A stretch of DNA of 7,405 nucleotides from contig DBNW01000085.1 in NCBI GenBank assembly GCA_002299425.1, positions 1-7,405 on the forward strand. Reading direction: 5' to 3'. This document shows positions 1 to 7,229 of this stretch, in pieces. The DNA comes from Methylococcaceae bacterium UBA662. GTDB lineage: Bacteria > Pseudomonadota > Gammaproteobacteria > Methylococcales > Methylomonadaceae. The notes under the pieces were generated by a model. It was given only the letters and a program-made list of their open reading frames with translations, was not told where the DNA came from and did not search any database. Both the position numbers and the translations under genes were made by a program. The first letter of the stretch is position 1; each line of letters begins with the position of its first letter.

Positions 1-2219
1 CCTATCCATTGCCGGTCGTTGTCTTCCATTTCCTTGAAGCGGTTGCGGATGCGCTCCAGTTCCTGGTTGCAATAGGTGATGAAGCCGGCCGCGTAGAACA
101 CGCTGTTTTTCAGGTAGTCTTGCAGGGCTTCTAGGTCGCCGTAGATTTCTTCCACTACGCCTTCAAAATTGCCCGGTTCTTGGGCTTTTTCCGGTTCTTC
201 CAGATTTTTTTTGACAACCTCGACGGCGACGCTGGCCAATTCTTGCGCCAGCGTCTTGCCAGCGGTGCTTTTCGCGGCGGTGCGCGTAGCCGGCACCGGC
301 TTCTTGACCAAGGCCTGCCACAGGCCATAGCGCAGGTAATGCGTTAAGCCACCTTCATGCTTGTTACTGTCCGGGCCTTGGTAGAAAGCCTCCAGAGTCT
401 TGATTTCGGCGGCGCGTTCAGTCAGCAGGCGCTCGCGGGCTTGCAGCGGCTTGGCGATAAAGGCCTCAACCGCAACCCGGCCAAAACGCAGGAACAGCAC
501 CTGGAAGCCGTGGCGTATGCGGGCCTGTTCGATGCCTTCGTCTAGGTGCGAATGCAGCAGGTTTTTGCGGACTTCTTCGGTATCCCAGAGCAACGCCTGG
601 GTTTTCAGTACGATTTGGTCGATCAAAGCTTGCAAGGCTTGGGCGAGCTGGTCGGTCAGTTCGTTCTCAAATTTTTTCTGTATTTCCCGAAACAGCTCTT
701 CGCGAATTTTGTAATTGCCCTCGCGCGGGTCGGGCATCGATAACGTGCCGCCGGCGGTGTAGATGCGTTTTAGCTCGTCCGGCTGGGCGGTGTTCAGATT
801 GCTTAACAAAACCTCTATCTTGCTGTCGTACGCTAAGCGCAAAGCCGCCAGCTCTTGGTGTTCGGCCCCGGGTGCATCGGCTTCCTTGCGGCCCTGGATG
901 CTTTCGGCATACCAGACATCAAAATCTTTTTTGATGCGCTGCCATTCGCGCCCCCACCATTGATTGAAATCCTTGCCCAACAAATCATCCTCCTGGAATT
1001 CAGGGTGGCCGGCATCACCGTAAATCGGCTCCAGTTTTAATACCGTTTCACTGGCGATCTGGCGCAGGTTGTACACCAGCGCGTCGCAGCGTTTTTGCAG
1101 CACGGCACTGCGTTCGTGGTCGATGTAATGGCTGACCGACTCTTTCAACAGGGTGATGCCATCGGTGATGCCAATTTTTTTCAGCTTGGCTTTGTCGTCG
1201 GCGCTTTTCGAGCGGCGCAGCGTGTCCTCGGACGGAATGCCGAATTCAACTAGGTGCGCGCGGGCGCACACTGGAATCAAGCGGCGTTCAGGCACGCCCG
1301 GCCAGTACCCTTGGTGTTTTTTGTAGGTGTCTTTAAAATCGATCAAATCATCTAAGGCATCGGCCTGAGTCAGCACCACAAACACTTTGTCAGATACTTT
1401 CAGGTTCGGGTCTTCGGCATCGACCACCAGCAGCATGTCCTTTTCCGGGCCGGTGATTGAGGGCTGTTTCATCTCCTTGGCGTAAATAATGGCGTCGCAG
1501 TTTTTTAGCCGGTCTATTGCTTGCTCGGCGTGCATTTGAATACCGGAGTTAAAGCCTGGCACATCGTGGAAAATAATGTCACGGTCGCTTCTAAGACGCA
1601 CGGTTTTCAACTGCACGCGCTTGATGGCTAAGGATTGCGCCCGGTTTTTGAACACGGCGGCTTGCAGCTGTTCGCTGATTTCGCTGATGTCGATAAAAGG
1701 CTGGCTCAAGCCTTGTTTTTGGCGGGTGAATTCGTGAATGGCAGCCAAGTTGCCGGCGGTGTAGTCGTAGTCTTCTTGAGTTTCTTTTTTTTCTTTGTCG
1801 CTAAGCGTGTTGCCAGCAATGGCTTGCAAACGCTGCTGCTGCAATTGTTCGATCTCATCATCGCTGTAGTATTGAATGGATAACAGTTGGTCGTGTTCTG
1901 TGTGCGCCGACCAGATTTCCACACTGGTGAAGGTGCAACGCTCGCGCGCCGACGGCAGAATTTCCTGGCCCAGCCAGGCGTTCAACAACGCGCTCTTACC
2001 GGCTTTTTCCAAACCGATGACCGCGACCTCAAAGCGGTTAGCGCGCAGGCGCTGCAATTGCCGGTTCAGCTTCGGGTATTCATGAGCGAGCTTGTGCAAG
2101 AGCGCGGGGTCTAGGTCGTGTTCGGTTTTGTTGCCTAGCGTGATAAGCTTGTCGGCCAAAACAGAAGTGTTTTCCAAGCGGGCGAGTTGTTGCTGACAGG
2201 TTTCAAGCCAGGTGGTCAT
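1..2219 (-). CDS. Bacterial dynamin-like GTPase, C-terminus cut by window edge
   Basis: At least 739 residues are visible from ATG at 2219-2217; the frame is open to the left edge. It is a large dynamin-family GTPase (Dynamin_N type), a group that binds GTP, assembles on membranes and bends or fuses them. The GTPase motifs appear in order: P-loop GLEKAGKS at residues 69-76, the switch-I threonine in CTFTS near 96, DVPG at 219-222, and TQAD at 284-287 in the G4 place, where TKAD or NKxD is usual. About 140 residues separate G1 and G3, including a charged Gln/Lys/Glu-rich helical stretch near 120-150. The rest is mainly long charged helices, as expected for a dynamin stalk. A hydrophobic to amphipathic stretch at about 571-589 could touch membrane, and an Ala/Pro/Lys/Glu-rich linker spans about 640-685. 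There is no signal peptide, so it is cytoplasmic. GGAA at 2225-2228 lies 5 nt before the ATG and supports this start. It follows the third membrane-protein gene by 48 nt. The family call is firm; the cellular role is unknown. Confidence 0.9.
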   Translation of the reverse strand, partial: MTTWLETCQQQLARLENTSVLADKLITLGNKTEHDLDPALLHKLAHEYPKLNRQLQRLRANRFEVAVIGLEKAGKSALLNAWLGQEILPSARERCTFTSVEIWSAHTEHDQLLSIQYYSDDEIEQLQQQRLQAIAGNTLSDKEKKETQEDYDYTAGNLAAIHEFTRQKQGLSQPFIDISEISEQLQAAVFKNRAQSLAIKRVQLKTVRLRSDRDIIFHDVPGFNSGIQMHAEQAIDRLKNCDAIIYAKEMKQPSITGPEKDMLLVVDAEDPNLKVSDKVFVVLTQADALDDLIDFKDTYKKHQGYWPGVPERRLIPVCARAHLVEFGIPSEDTLRRSKSADDKAKLKKIGITDGITLLKESVSHYIDHERSAVLQKRCDALVYNLRQIASETVLKLEPIYGDAGHPEFQEDDLLGKDFNQWWGREWQRIKKDFDVWYAESIQGRKEADAPGAEHQELAALRLAYDSKIEVLLSNLNTAQPDELKRIYTAGGTLSMPDPREGNYKIREELFREIQKKFENELTDQLAQALQALIDQIVLKTQALLWDTEEVRKNLLHSHLDEGIEQARIRHGFQVLFLRFGRVAVEAFIAKPLQARERLLTERAAEIKTLEAFYQGPDSNKHEGGLTHYLRYGLWQALVKKPVPATRTAAKSTAGKTLAQELASVAVEVVKKNLEEPEKAQEPGNFEGVVEEIYGDLEALQDYLKNSVFYAAGFITYCNQELERIRNRFKEMEDNDRQWI

Positions 2220-2224
2220 AACGG

Positions 2225-2228
2225 TTCC
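2225..2228 (-). promoter_or_regulatory. Ribosome binding site of the dynamin-like gene
   Basis: On the minus strand GGAA is followed by 5 nt and then the ATG at 2219. It is a partial Shine-Dalgarno match, and it favours this start over an internal one, since the protein reads sensibly from here. Confidence 0.5.
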
Positions 2229-2249
2229 AGAATCCAATAAGGGTGGCAG

Positions 2250-2268
2250 ACCGGCCATTTTAGCCGGT
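2250..2268 (-). other. Small inverted repeat between the second NuoM-like gene and the dynamin-like gene
   Basis: ACCGGC and GCCGGT arms (6 bp) flank a 7-nt loop and overlap the TAA stop at 2268-2270 of the upstream gene. No run of T follows on the minus strand, so this is a poor candidate for an intrinsic terminator. It could be a weak RNA structure or processing site within an operon message, or chance. Confidence 0.35.
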
Positions 2269-3923
2269 TATTTACCAAAACGCGCGGTTACTGCCGGTTG
2301 GCAGGCGGCAGACTCTCTGGCGTTTGTTGTTTCCAGAGGTGCGGGCCGGGTACTTAGACCCTTAGCCGGCTCTAGGGGCGTTGCACAATACCGGCTGGTC
2401 CGGTCAGGCAGGCCGAAGGCCAATTCCTCGCCTTCCATACCGGGTTGATCCAGCAAACGGGTCAGCCACTGTTGTGCGCTGACTTTATGGATGCTCAGCA
2501 GGGCATTCGGCCAAAGACCCAATAGCAGCAGCAAAAACGCGGGGACCGCCAAAATCGCCCACTCGCGTGGCTGCAAGTCCGTCAAATGCGACCGCGCCGG
2601 TTGGCCAAGCGGTCCCAAAAACGTACGCCGGTAGGCGCTTAGGCTGTAGGCGACCGCCAACACGGTACCCACCAGGGCAATGACTCCTAAACTCGGACGC
2701 CCTGTCAAACTGCCAAAAAGCACCAACAATTCAGCCGGAAAACCACTGCTAAACGGCAAGCCAACGCTGGCACTGGCAAACCAAAAATAACACCCGGCCA
2801 AGCAGGGCATGGCATGGGCAAGCCCGCCTAAATGGCTTTGTTCAGTACTGCCTAAGCGTTGCCGCACCATGCCGGCAAGCAAAAGCAAACAGGTGCTGGT
2901 CAGCCCTGTGTTGAATAATTGCAGCAGCGCACCTTGGATACCTTGCAGGTTTAAGGAGGCCAGTCCAATCACCGCCAAACCGGTTTGGCTAATGCTGGCA
3001 AAAGCCAGCAGCCGCCGCAAATTGCTCTGTTGCAAAGCAACCAGTGCAGCGTAAATTAAGGAGACCGCTCCCAGCATGCCCAAAGCCCAGTTGTATTCTA
3101 TGGCTGCCGAGGGGGCTAGGGGAATGGCAAAACGAATAATGCCATAGCAGCCCAGATTAAGCCCCATCAACAAGGCACTCAGCGGGACGGGGGCATCCAG
3201 TGCCGCCGCCGGCAGCCAGGTATGTAAGGGGACTAACGGGGCTTTGATGGCAAAAGCAGTTAGCAGCAATAAAAACACCCAGCCCTGCAGGGACTCAGGC
3301 ACGGGTGTGCCCAGAAGCTCGGGTACGCTAAAGCTCAGTTGCTCAGGGAGCAGCTTTGGCACATGCTGGGTGGCGTGGTTAATAGCCAGCAACACCGTGG
3401 CGATTAAAAGCGGCACCCCACCCGCCGTGATGAACAGCAAACATTTGCTGGCGGTGCTGCGTCGGCTCGGGCCGCCCTCCCCTAAACCCGTTAAAAAAAA
3501 CACCGCCGGCAGCGACAGTTGCCAGAAGGCATAAAACAGCAACATATCCAATGCCGAATACATGCCCACGGCCATCGCCTCAAAAAACAGCAGCCCAGCC
3601 AACTGCCCCCGGTGTCCTGGGCAATGCCATGCCGACAGCACCGCTAGCAAAGTGAAAAAAGCCGTCATGGGCAAAAACAGCACCGAGATGCCATCAATGC
3701 CCAATTCTATATGGCTGTTAAGGCTGGGTATCCAGGGGTATTGCACATGCAACTGGAAGCCCCCTTGGTCGGGCTGAAACCACCAAAGGGCCGTCAAAGT
3801 AACCAACAATTCCAGGCTAGCAAAGACCAAGGCCGCTTTTTTTGCCAACCCATCAGTAGCCGCCAAGCCAGTGACCAGCGCACCCAGTAACGGCACGGCA
3901 ATGCTAAGGCCGAGTGCATTCAT
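2268..3923 (-). CDS. NuoM-like antiporter-family membrane protein (copy B)
   Basis: This 551-residue polytopic membrane protein of the complex I/Mrp antiporter family (Proton_antipo_M type) has about 14 hydrophobic segments and most resembles NuoM. Family landmarks are FAIKAPLVPLHTWLP at 224-238, NLRRLLAFASISQTGL at 301-316, and GFPAELLVL at 394-402. By manual alignment to NuoM, TM7 Lys227 and the TM12 Glu398 are kept. The TM5 Glu after Trp134 is Gln135, the TM8 Lys is Asn256 and the TM11 His is Thr339. After the last membrane helix (about 455-475) it carries a hydrophilic tail of roughly 60 residues that NuoM does not have. The start is the only early one: an in-frame TGA lies at 3966-3968 and no other start codon comes before the ATG. 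No clear Shine-Dalgarno sequence precedes it, so translation may depend on the upstream gene, which ends 37 nt before. MrpD-like and hydrogenase-4 HyfF-like are alternative family names; substrate ion and partner complex are not shown. Confidence 0.88.
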   Translation of the reverse strand: MNALGLSIAVPLLGALVTGLAATDGLAKKAALVFASLELLVTLTALWWFQPDQGGFQLHVQYPWIPSLNSHIELGIDGISVLFLPMTAFFTLLAVLSAWHCPGHRGQLAGLLFFEAMAVGMYSALDMLLFYAFWQLSLPAVFFLTGLGEGGPSRRSTASKCLLFITAGGVPLLIATVLLAINHATQHVPKLLPEQLSFSVPELLGTPVPESLQGWVFLLLLTAFAIKAPLVPLHTWLPAAALDAPVPLSALLMGLNLGCYGIIRFAIPLAPSAAIEYNWALGMLGAVSLIYAALVALQQSNLRRLLAFASISQTGLAVIGLASLNLQGIQGALLQLFNTGLTSTCLLLLAGMVRQRLGSTEQSHLGGLAHAMPCLAGCYFWFASASVGLPFSSGFPAELLVLFGSLTGRPSLGVIALVGTVLAVAYSLSAYRRTFLGPLGQPARSHLTDLQPREWAILAVPAFLLLLLGLWPNALLSIHKVSAQQWLTRLLDQPGMEGEELAFGLPDRTSRYCATPLEPAKGLSTRPAPLETTNARESAACQPAVTARFGK

Positions 3924-3960
3924 AGTATGGCCGTGAGCGTTTTTGGGGCGGGGTAGCCAG

Positions 3961-5484
3961 TCAATTCAAAGCCTCATTCCCAGATTCGGCATCGTGTACG
4001 GGGTATGCTTGGCCGATGTCAGCGGTGGCAACGCCTATCAGTTTTAGCCAGGGGGTGCTGTAATAGCCGGTGACCACCAGCAACAAGCCACAACTCAGCG
4101 CGAGAACGCGCGTTCTGATGGCGGCGGTGTAGCCGGCATGAGCGGGTTGGTACGGACGCTTAGGGCGATCTATAAACACCTTGTAAAACGCCCAAACCAA
4201 GGCAAAAGCCGCCCCCACGTTGCCAATTACCAGGGTGATAGCGGTTGCCCAGCCGTATTCATCAAGCACCCCCTGCAATAAAAGATGGGCACTGCCAAAA
4301 CCTGGGGTTCCAGGCAAAACCAGGGTGCTAAGGGCCGCCACCAAGAACAGCAAAGCCAGACTGTTATGGCGGCTAAACAAGCCGCCTAAGCGGGGAATGA
4401 GCGCGGTGCGAGTGCGCTCGTAGACCAGGCCGACACTGAGAAACAAGGCAGCGATGGCTAGGCCGCCCGTCAAGGCCAGCAACAAGCTGCCTTGCAGTCC
4501 GTAATCGTTGAAACAAAAAACCCCAACTACCAACAACCCGGTTTGGCTGATGGCGGCAAATGCTAACAGGCGGCGGAGGTTGATTTGCAGCAATGCCAAC
4601 AGGGCCCCGTAACAGACGCTGGCCAACCCTAAAGCCAAGACAAAGCCGCCCCATTGTTCGGCCACTCCTGGCAACAAAGGCATGATAAAACGCACCACGG
4701 CATACAAACCCAGTTTTAGACCGACCAGAAAAACCGGCGCACTGGCGGTCGCACCGTGCTCTGCCAGCAAGGGCAACCAACCGTGAAATGGGAATAAGGC
4801 CATACGAATGGCGAAACCGAACAACAGCAAAATAAACACCAGGGTCTCATCGTGCAGATAAGCGATGTTTTCCTTTAAAACCAGCCAGTCAAAAGTCAAA
4901 TTATGGTCAGAACCCACCAAGCCAAAGGCTAGGAACAAAAATCCCGCCAAGGTCATCAACAGGCCGCTACCCCAGTACTGCAAAAACAACGTGGCCACCC
5001 AGCGGCGCATCCGACCGGTACCTGCGTCCACCGAAAGCAGCACGACAGGGATGAGTTCGAGCAGGCTCCACAACCAAAATTGCATCAGATTCATGGCCGT
5101 GAACGCACCGATTAGCACGGTTTCGTAGGCCAAGACACAGGCAATAACCCGTTTGTCGGTGGCAAACCGGGTCAGTGTCGTGTAGAGCAAAACTATAACT
5201 GTCAGCAGCGTGGTCAGCGGTACGAACAAAATGTTCAAGCCGTCTACCCCGACGCTGTAGCTCATTCCAAAAAAACTTAATTGCTCATGCAGTTGCACGC
5301 CGTTTTCAGTGCTTTTAAACAGCTCAAGCAAATACCAAGCCAAGGCTACGTTCAGCACCGCCCCGGCAAAGGCAATACGCAAGGCAGTCGCCGGGGAACG
5401 CACGGCAATAATGGCCATTGTGGTCAACAAAGGCACCCCCATTAACGCCGACACTAACGGAAACCCTGCACTTATTGGCTGCAT
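3961..5484 (-). CDS. NuoM-like antiporter-family membrane protein (copy A)
   Basis: This protein is 507 residues long from the ATG at 5484; a TTG at 5493 would add three residues and overlap the TGA of the upstream gene. It is a polytopic protein of the NuoM/MrpD family with about 14 hydrophobic segments and the usual NuoM length. Landmarks are FAIRMALFPFHGWLP at 224-238, NLRRLLAFAAISQTGL at 302-317, YERTRTALIPRLGGL at 355-369 and LPGTPGF at 390-396. Manual alignment to E. coli NuoM suggests that the TM5 Glu is Leu141 (the nearest Glu is 143), the TM7 Lys is Arg227, the TM8 Lys is kept as Lys257, the TM11 His is Gly340 and the TM12 Glu is Ala399. It shares the unusual RRLLAFAxISQTGL stretch with copy B, which suggests tandem duplication. 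The gap to the upstream NuoL-like gene is only 5 nt and no strong Shine-Dalgarno is seen, so translational coupling is likely. It may act as a membrane subunit of an ion-translocating or carbon-uptake complex; this is inferred. Confidence 0.88.
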   Translation of the reverse strand: MQPISAGFPLVSALMGVPLLTTMAIIAVRSPATALRIAFAGAVLNVALAWYLLELFKSTENGVQLHEQLSFFGMSYSVGVDGLNILFVPLTTLLTVIVLLYTTLTRFATDKRVIACVLAYETVLIGAFTAMNLMQFWLWSLLELIPVVLLSVDAGTGRMRRWVATLFLQYWGSGLLMTLAGFLFLAFGLVGSDHNLTFDWLVLKENIAYLHDETLVFILLLFGFAIRMALFPFHGWLPLLAEHGATASAPVFLVGLKLGLYAVVRFIMPLLPGVAEQWGGFVLALGLASVCYGALLALLQINLRRLLAFAAISQTGLLVVGVFCFNDYGLQGSLLLALTGGLAIAALFLSVGLVYERTRTALIPRLGGLFSRHNSLALLFLVAALSTLVLPGTPGFGSAHLLLQGVLDEYGWATAITLVIGNVGAAFALVWAFYKVFIDRPKRPYQPAHAGYTAAIRTRVLALSCGLLLVVTGYYSTPWLKLIGVATADIGQAYPVHDAESGNEALN

Positions 5485-5489
5485 AGTGA

Positions 5490-7013
5490 TCAAAACGCCA
5501 TTAAAAAAGTCAGGCCAATAAACAACGCCAAATAGCGCGGCCTTAAGATGATGCGTTCCAGCTTATTGGCTAGCCGCCCGAAGCCCCGCCCACGGTGGCT
5601 AGATCGGCCTAAGCCCTGCCATAGCAGACGGTTTTCCAGCCACAGAAAGCGTGCCGCCGTCCACACCGTCATATGGCCCAGCAACCCAGCGTCCTTGGCA
5701 AGCGGCGGTTGCAAGTGGCTCTCACGGTAAGCGAGCGGTTGCCAATGGTCAAGGCTTAGGGTCGGCATCCCTAGCAGGCGATCGAGTAGCTGAATATCAA
5801 AGTAGCTTAGATCTCGGGCCAGGCTGCGAACCGGTTTCAAAAGTGTCCAATCGGTGAATTGCTCCAGCCAAAACCGCTGTAATGCCGCTACAAACAACCA
5901 GTTAGGGACTTGTCTTGAGTCATCGACGTCTGCGGAACAAGCCCTAGACCCTTCAGAAAGCGATAAAAATTGCCAACAACGAACAATCGCATGAGCACAC
6001 AGGTACCATTTTATTAGCGACCAAAAACCCAGACCGCAGGCTAAAAACATCAAACCAATTTGCCCGGAACTGGCATAAACCAAGGCTGTCTTGGGGTCTG
6101 CTTGGCTTAGACGTACCAGATGACTGTAAACCGCTGTGGCCAACCCCGTCAGCACCAGCAGCGCTGAAGCGAACAGTGATTGGGCAAACACCGGTTGCAA
6201 CAGACACAGCAAAAACACCCCCGCATGCCCCATAACCGCGCCATACACCATGGCAGCGGTCGGCGCAGGGCCATCTAAAGCCCGGGCCGACCAGGCGGTG
6301 AAGGGCAATTGCGCCGATTTAACTGCCGCAGCCAAGGCAAAGCAAAGACCGATGCCGGTCGCCTGACCTACGCTCAACTCGGTGGCCATAGCCTGCAAAA
6401 CCGGCCAGTTGACCTGCCCCAGCCAAACCCAGCCCAGACTGATGCCGGCGATGAAACCGGCATCGCCCATGCGGTTGACCAGTAATAGCCGCAGGGCATG
6501 GGCGGTGGCGCTCGGGCGCTGGTCGGCGTGATTCAGCAAACCGTACGCACACCACCCTGTAGCCACCCAAGCAATGAAAGTGCCAACCGTGCTGGAAAAC
6601 AACAACAGGGCCAAAAACGCCGAGCAAAACAGGCTATAACGAAAAAAAAACCGGTGATACCCGGCATTATCCGGCAATAAACCGGTGGCGTTGTGGCCCA
6701 AAACAGCCAAAAGCAGGGCGAATACAGTTGTCTGGGCGACTTGAAAACCAGACGTGCTAAAACTGACATGAATGTCCAAGGTATCACAGGTCAGCCACTG
6801 GCCGATGCTGAACTGGCCTTGGTTTTTGCCGAAAAGATCGCCAACCAGCAAAGCTAACACCATTAGAAATGACAAGGTAGTCGACCACACCGCCAAATCC
6901 GCAGTGACAAGCCTGCCTTTGTCGCCGCCCAACACGCCAAGCACCCCTCCAAGGCCGATGGCAGCCGCAGCCAATACGGGTAACAGCGGGACTAACAATA
7001 CTAATGCGTCCAT
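5490..7013 (-). CDS. Shortened NuoL-like antiporter-family membrane protein
   Basis: This protein is 507 residues long from the ATG at 7013. A TTG at 7043 would add ten residues but has no ribosome site, while GGTG at 7023-7026 lies 9 nt before the ATG. NuoL landmarks are LLVNRMGDAGF at 177-187, KSAQLPFTAW at 232-241, PTAAMVYGAVMGHAGVFL at 251-268 and DPKTALVYASSGQIG at 306-320. By manual alignment to NuoL the TM5 Glu is Val150, the TM8 His is Tyr257 and the TM11 Lys is Arg345; TM7 Lys232 is kept. Only about 30 residues later (near 379-400) comes a segment like the distal end of NuoL, FWLEQFTDWTLLKPVRSLAR. Roughly TM12-TM15, including the FSKDEIL region, are therefore missing, and a basic linker and final membrane helix (about 493-507) follow. 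NuoL is about 613 residues. As first gene of the minus-strand unit it probably defines the promoter side. DabB and NdhF3-like proteins are alternative relatives. The family is clear, the function is not. Confidence 0.85.
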   Translation of the reverse strand: MDALVLLVPLLPVLAAAAIGLGGVLGVLGGDKGRLVTADLAVWSTTLSFLMVLALLVGDLFGKNQGQFSIGQWLTCDTLDIHVSFSTSGFQVAQTTVFALLLAVLGHNATGLLPDNAGYHRFFFRYSLFCSAFLALLLFSSTVGTFIAWVATGWCAYGLLNHADQRPSATAHALRLLLVNRMGDAGFIAGISLGWVWLGQVNWPVLQAMATELSVGQATGIGLCFALAAAVKSAQLPFTAWSARALDGPAPTAAMVYGAVMGHAGVFLLCLLQPVFAQSLFASALLVLTGLATAVYSHLVRLSQADPKTALVYASSGQIGLMFLACGLGFWSLIKWYLCAHAIVRCWQFLSLSEGSRACSADVDDSRQVPNWLFVAALQRFWLEQFTDWTLLKPVRSLARDLSYFDIQLLDRLLGMPTLSLDHWQPLAYRESHLQPPLAKDAGLLGHMTVWTAARFLWLENRLLWQGLGRSSHRGRGFGRLANKLERIILRPRYLALFIGLTFLMAF

Positions 7014-7163
7014 CGGACCATTCACCAGGCAAAAAACCGCCAAATTTTACGGCAAGTTGCTCTCTCATGCTGTAAAAACTTCTCGCACGGCCGACCCTCA
7101 CCCCAAGCCCAGCGTACTTAAGCAAGTCTGCAAACAGGCCAAGGGTATTTTTGTCCAAAAAAA

Positions 7164-7185
7164 GATATTGTTATACGTTTATATC
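7164..7185. promoter_or_regulatory. Interrupted dyad GATAT-N12-ATATC, possible LysR-type site
   Basis: The arms GATAT (7164-7168) and ATATC (7181-7185) form an interrupted dyad in the AT-rich core and overlap the candidate sulfate-gene promoter. Sulfate-uptake genes are commonly controlled by the LysR-type regulator CysB, whose sites are loose dyads. The match is short and could be chance. Confidence 0.25.
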
Positions 7186-7194
7186 ATTTAAATA
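7168..7194 (+). promoter_or_regulatory. Weak candidate sigma70 promoter for the sulfate-binding gene
   Basis: TTGTTA at 7168-7173 and TAAATA at 7189-7194 resemble -35 and -10 boxes, with a short 15-nt spacer. A promoter whose start point needs an activator would fit a regulated sulfate gene. If used, it would leave a leader of about 95-100 nt containing the CTTAAG repeats and palindromes. Other -10 choices exist in this AT-rich stretch. Confidence 0.3.
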
Positions 7195-7197
7195 GAA

Positions 7198-7227
7198 CTT
7201 AAGGCATCGCTTAAGCTATGCTTTAAG
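7198..7227. repeat. Three tandem CTTAAG-type motifs about 11-12 nt apart
   Basis: CTTAAG occurs at 7198-7203 and 7210-7215, with the variant CTTTAAG at 7221-7227. Start-to-start spacing is 12 and 11 nt, close to one DNA helical turn. A fourth CTTAAG is at 7117-7122. The motif is itself palindromic and the middle copy is the 8-bp palindrome GCTTAAGC. The array lies between the candidate promoter and the sulfate-binding start codon, and may be a protein binding array or part of a structured leader. Confidence 0.5.
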
Positions 7228-7229
7228 CA

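Noticed and set aside
2250..2268. Intrinsic terminator between copy B and the dynamin-like gene
   Set aside because: The stem is only 6 bp and no T run follows on the minus strand.
4373..4780. 135-residue minus-strand open frame within copy A
   Set aside because: It overlaps copy A in another frame, and its Arg/Gly/His-rich composition is typical of an out-of-frame reading of GC-rich membrane-protein DNA.
2268..7013. Assignment as genuine complex I nuoL/nuoM genes or as a DabB carbon transporter
   Set aside because: Other complex I genes are absent, channel residues differ and no DabA (DUF2309-type) gene is visible in the window, so only the family level can be supported.
7014..7043. TTG start at 7043 for the NuoL-like gene
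   Set aside because: The extra ten residues precede an ordinary hydrophobic NuoL N-terminus, and no Shine-Dalgarno sequence supports the TTG. The ATG at 7013 is better.
6784..7158. 124-residue minus-strand open frame overlapping the start of the NuoL-like gene
   Set aside because: It could have been an upstream small gene, but most of it overlaps the NuoL-like coding sequence out of frame and the product has no recognisable features or good ribosome site.
6772..7191. 139-residue plus-strand open frame
   Set aside because: It lies mostly antisense to the NuoL-like gene, and its protein is Pro/Ser/Thr/Asn-rich with no family likeness. It reads as a shadow.
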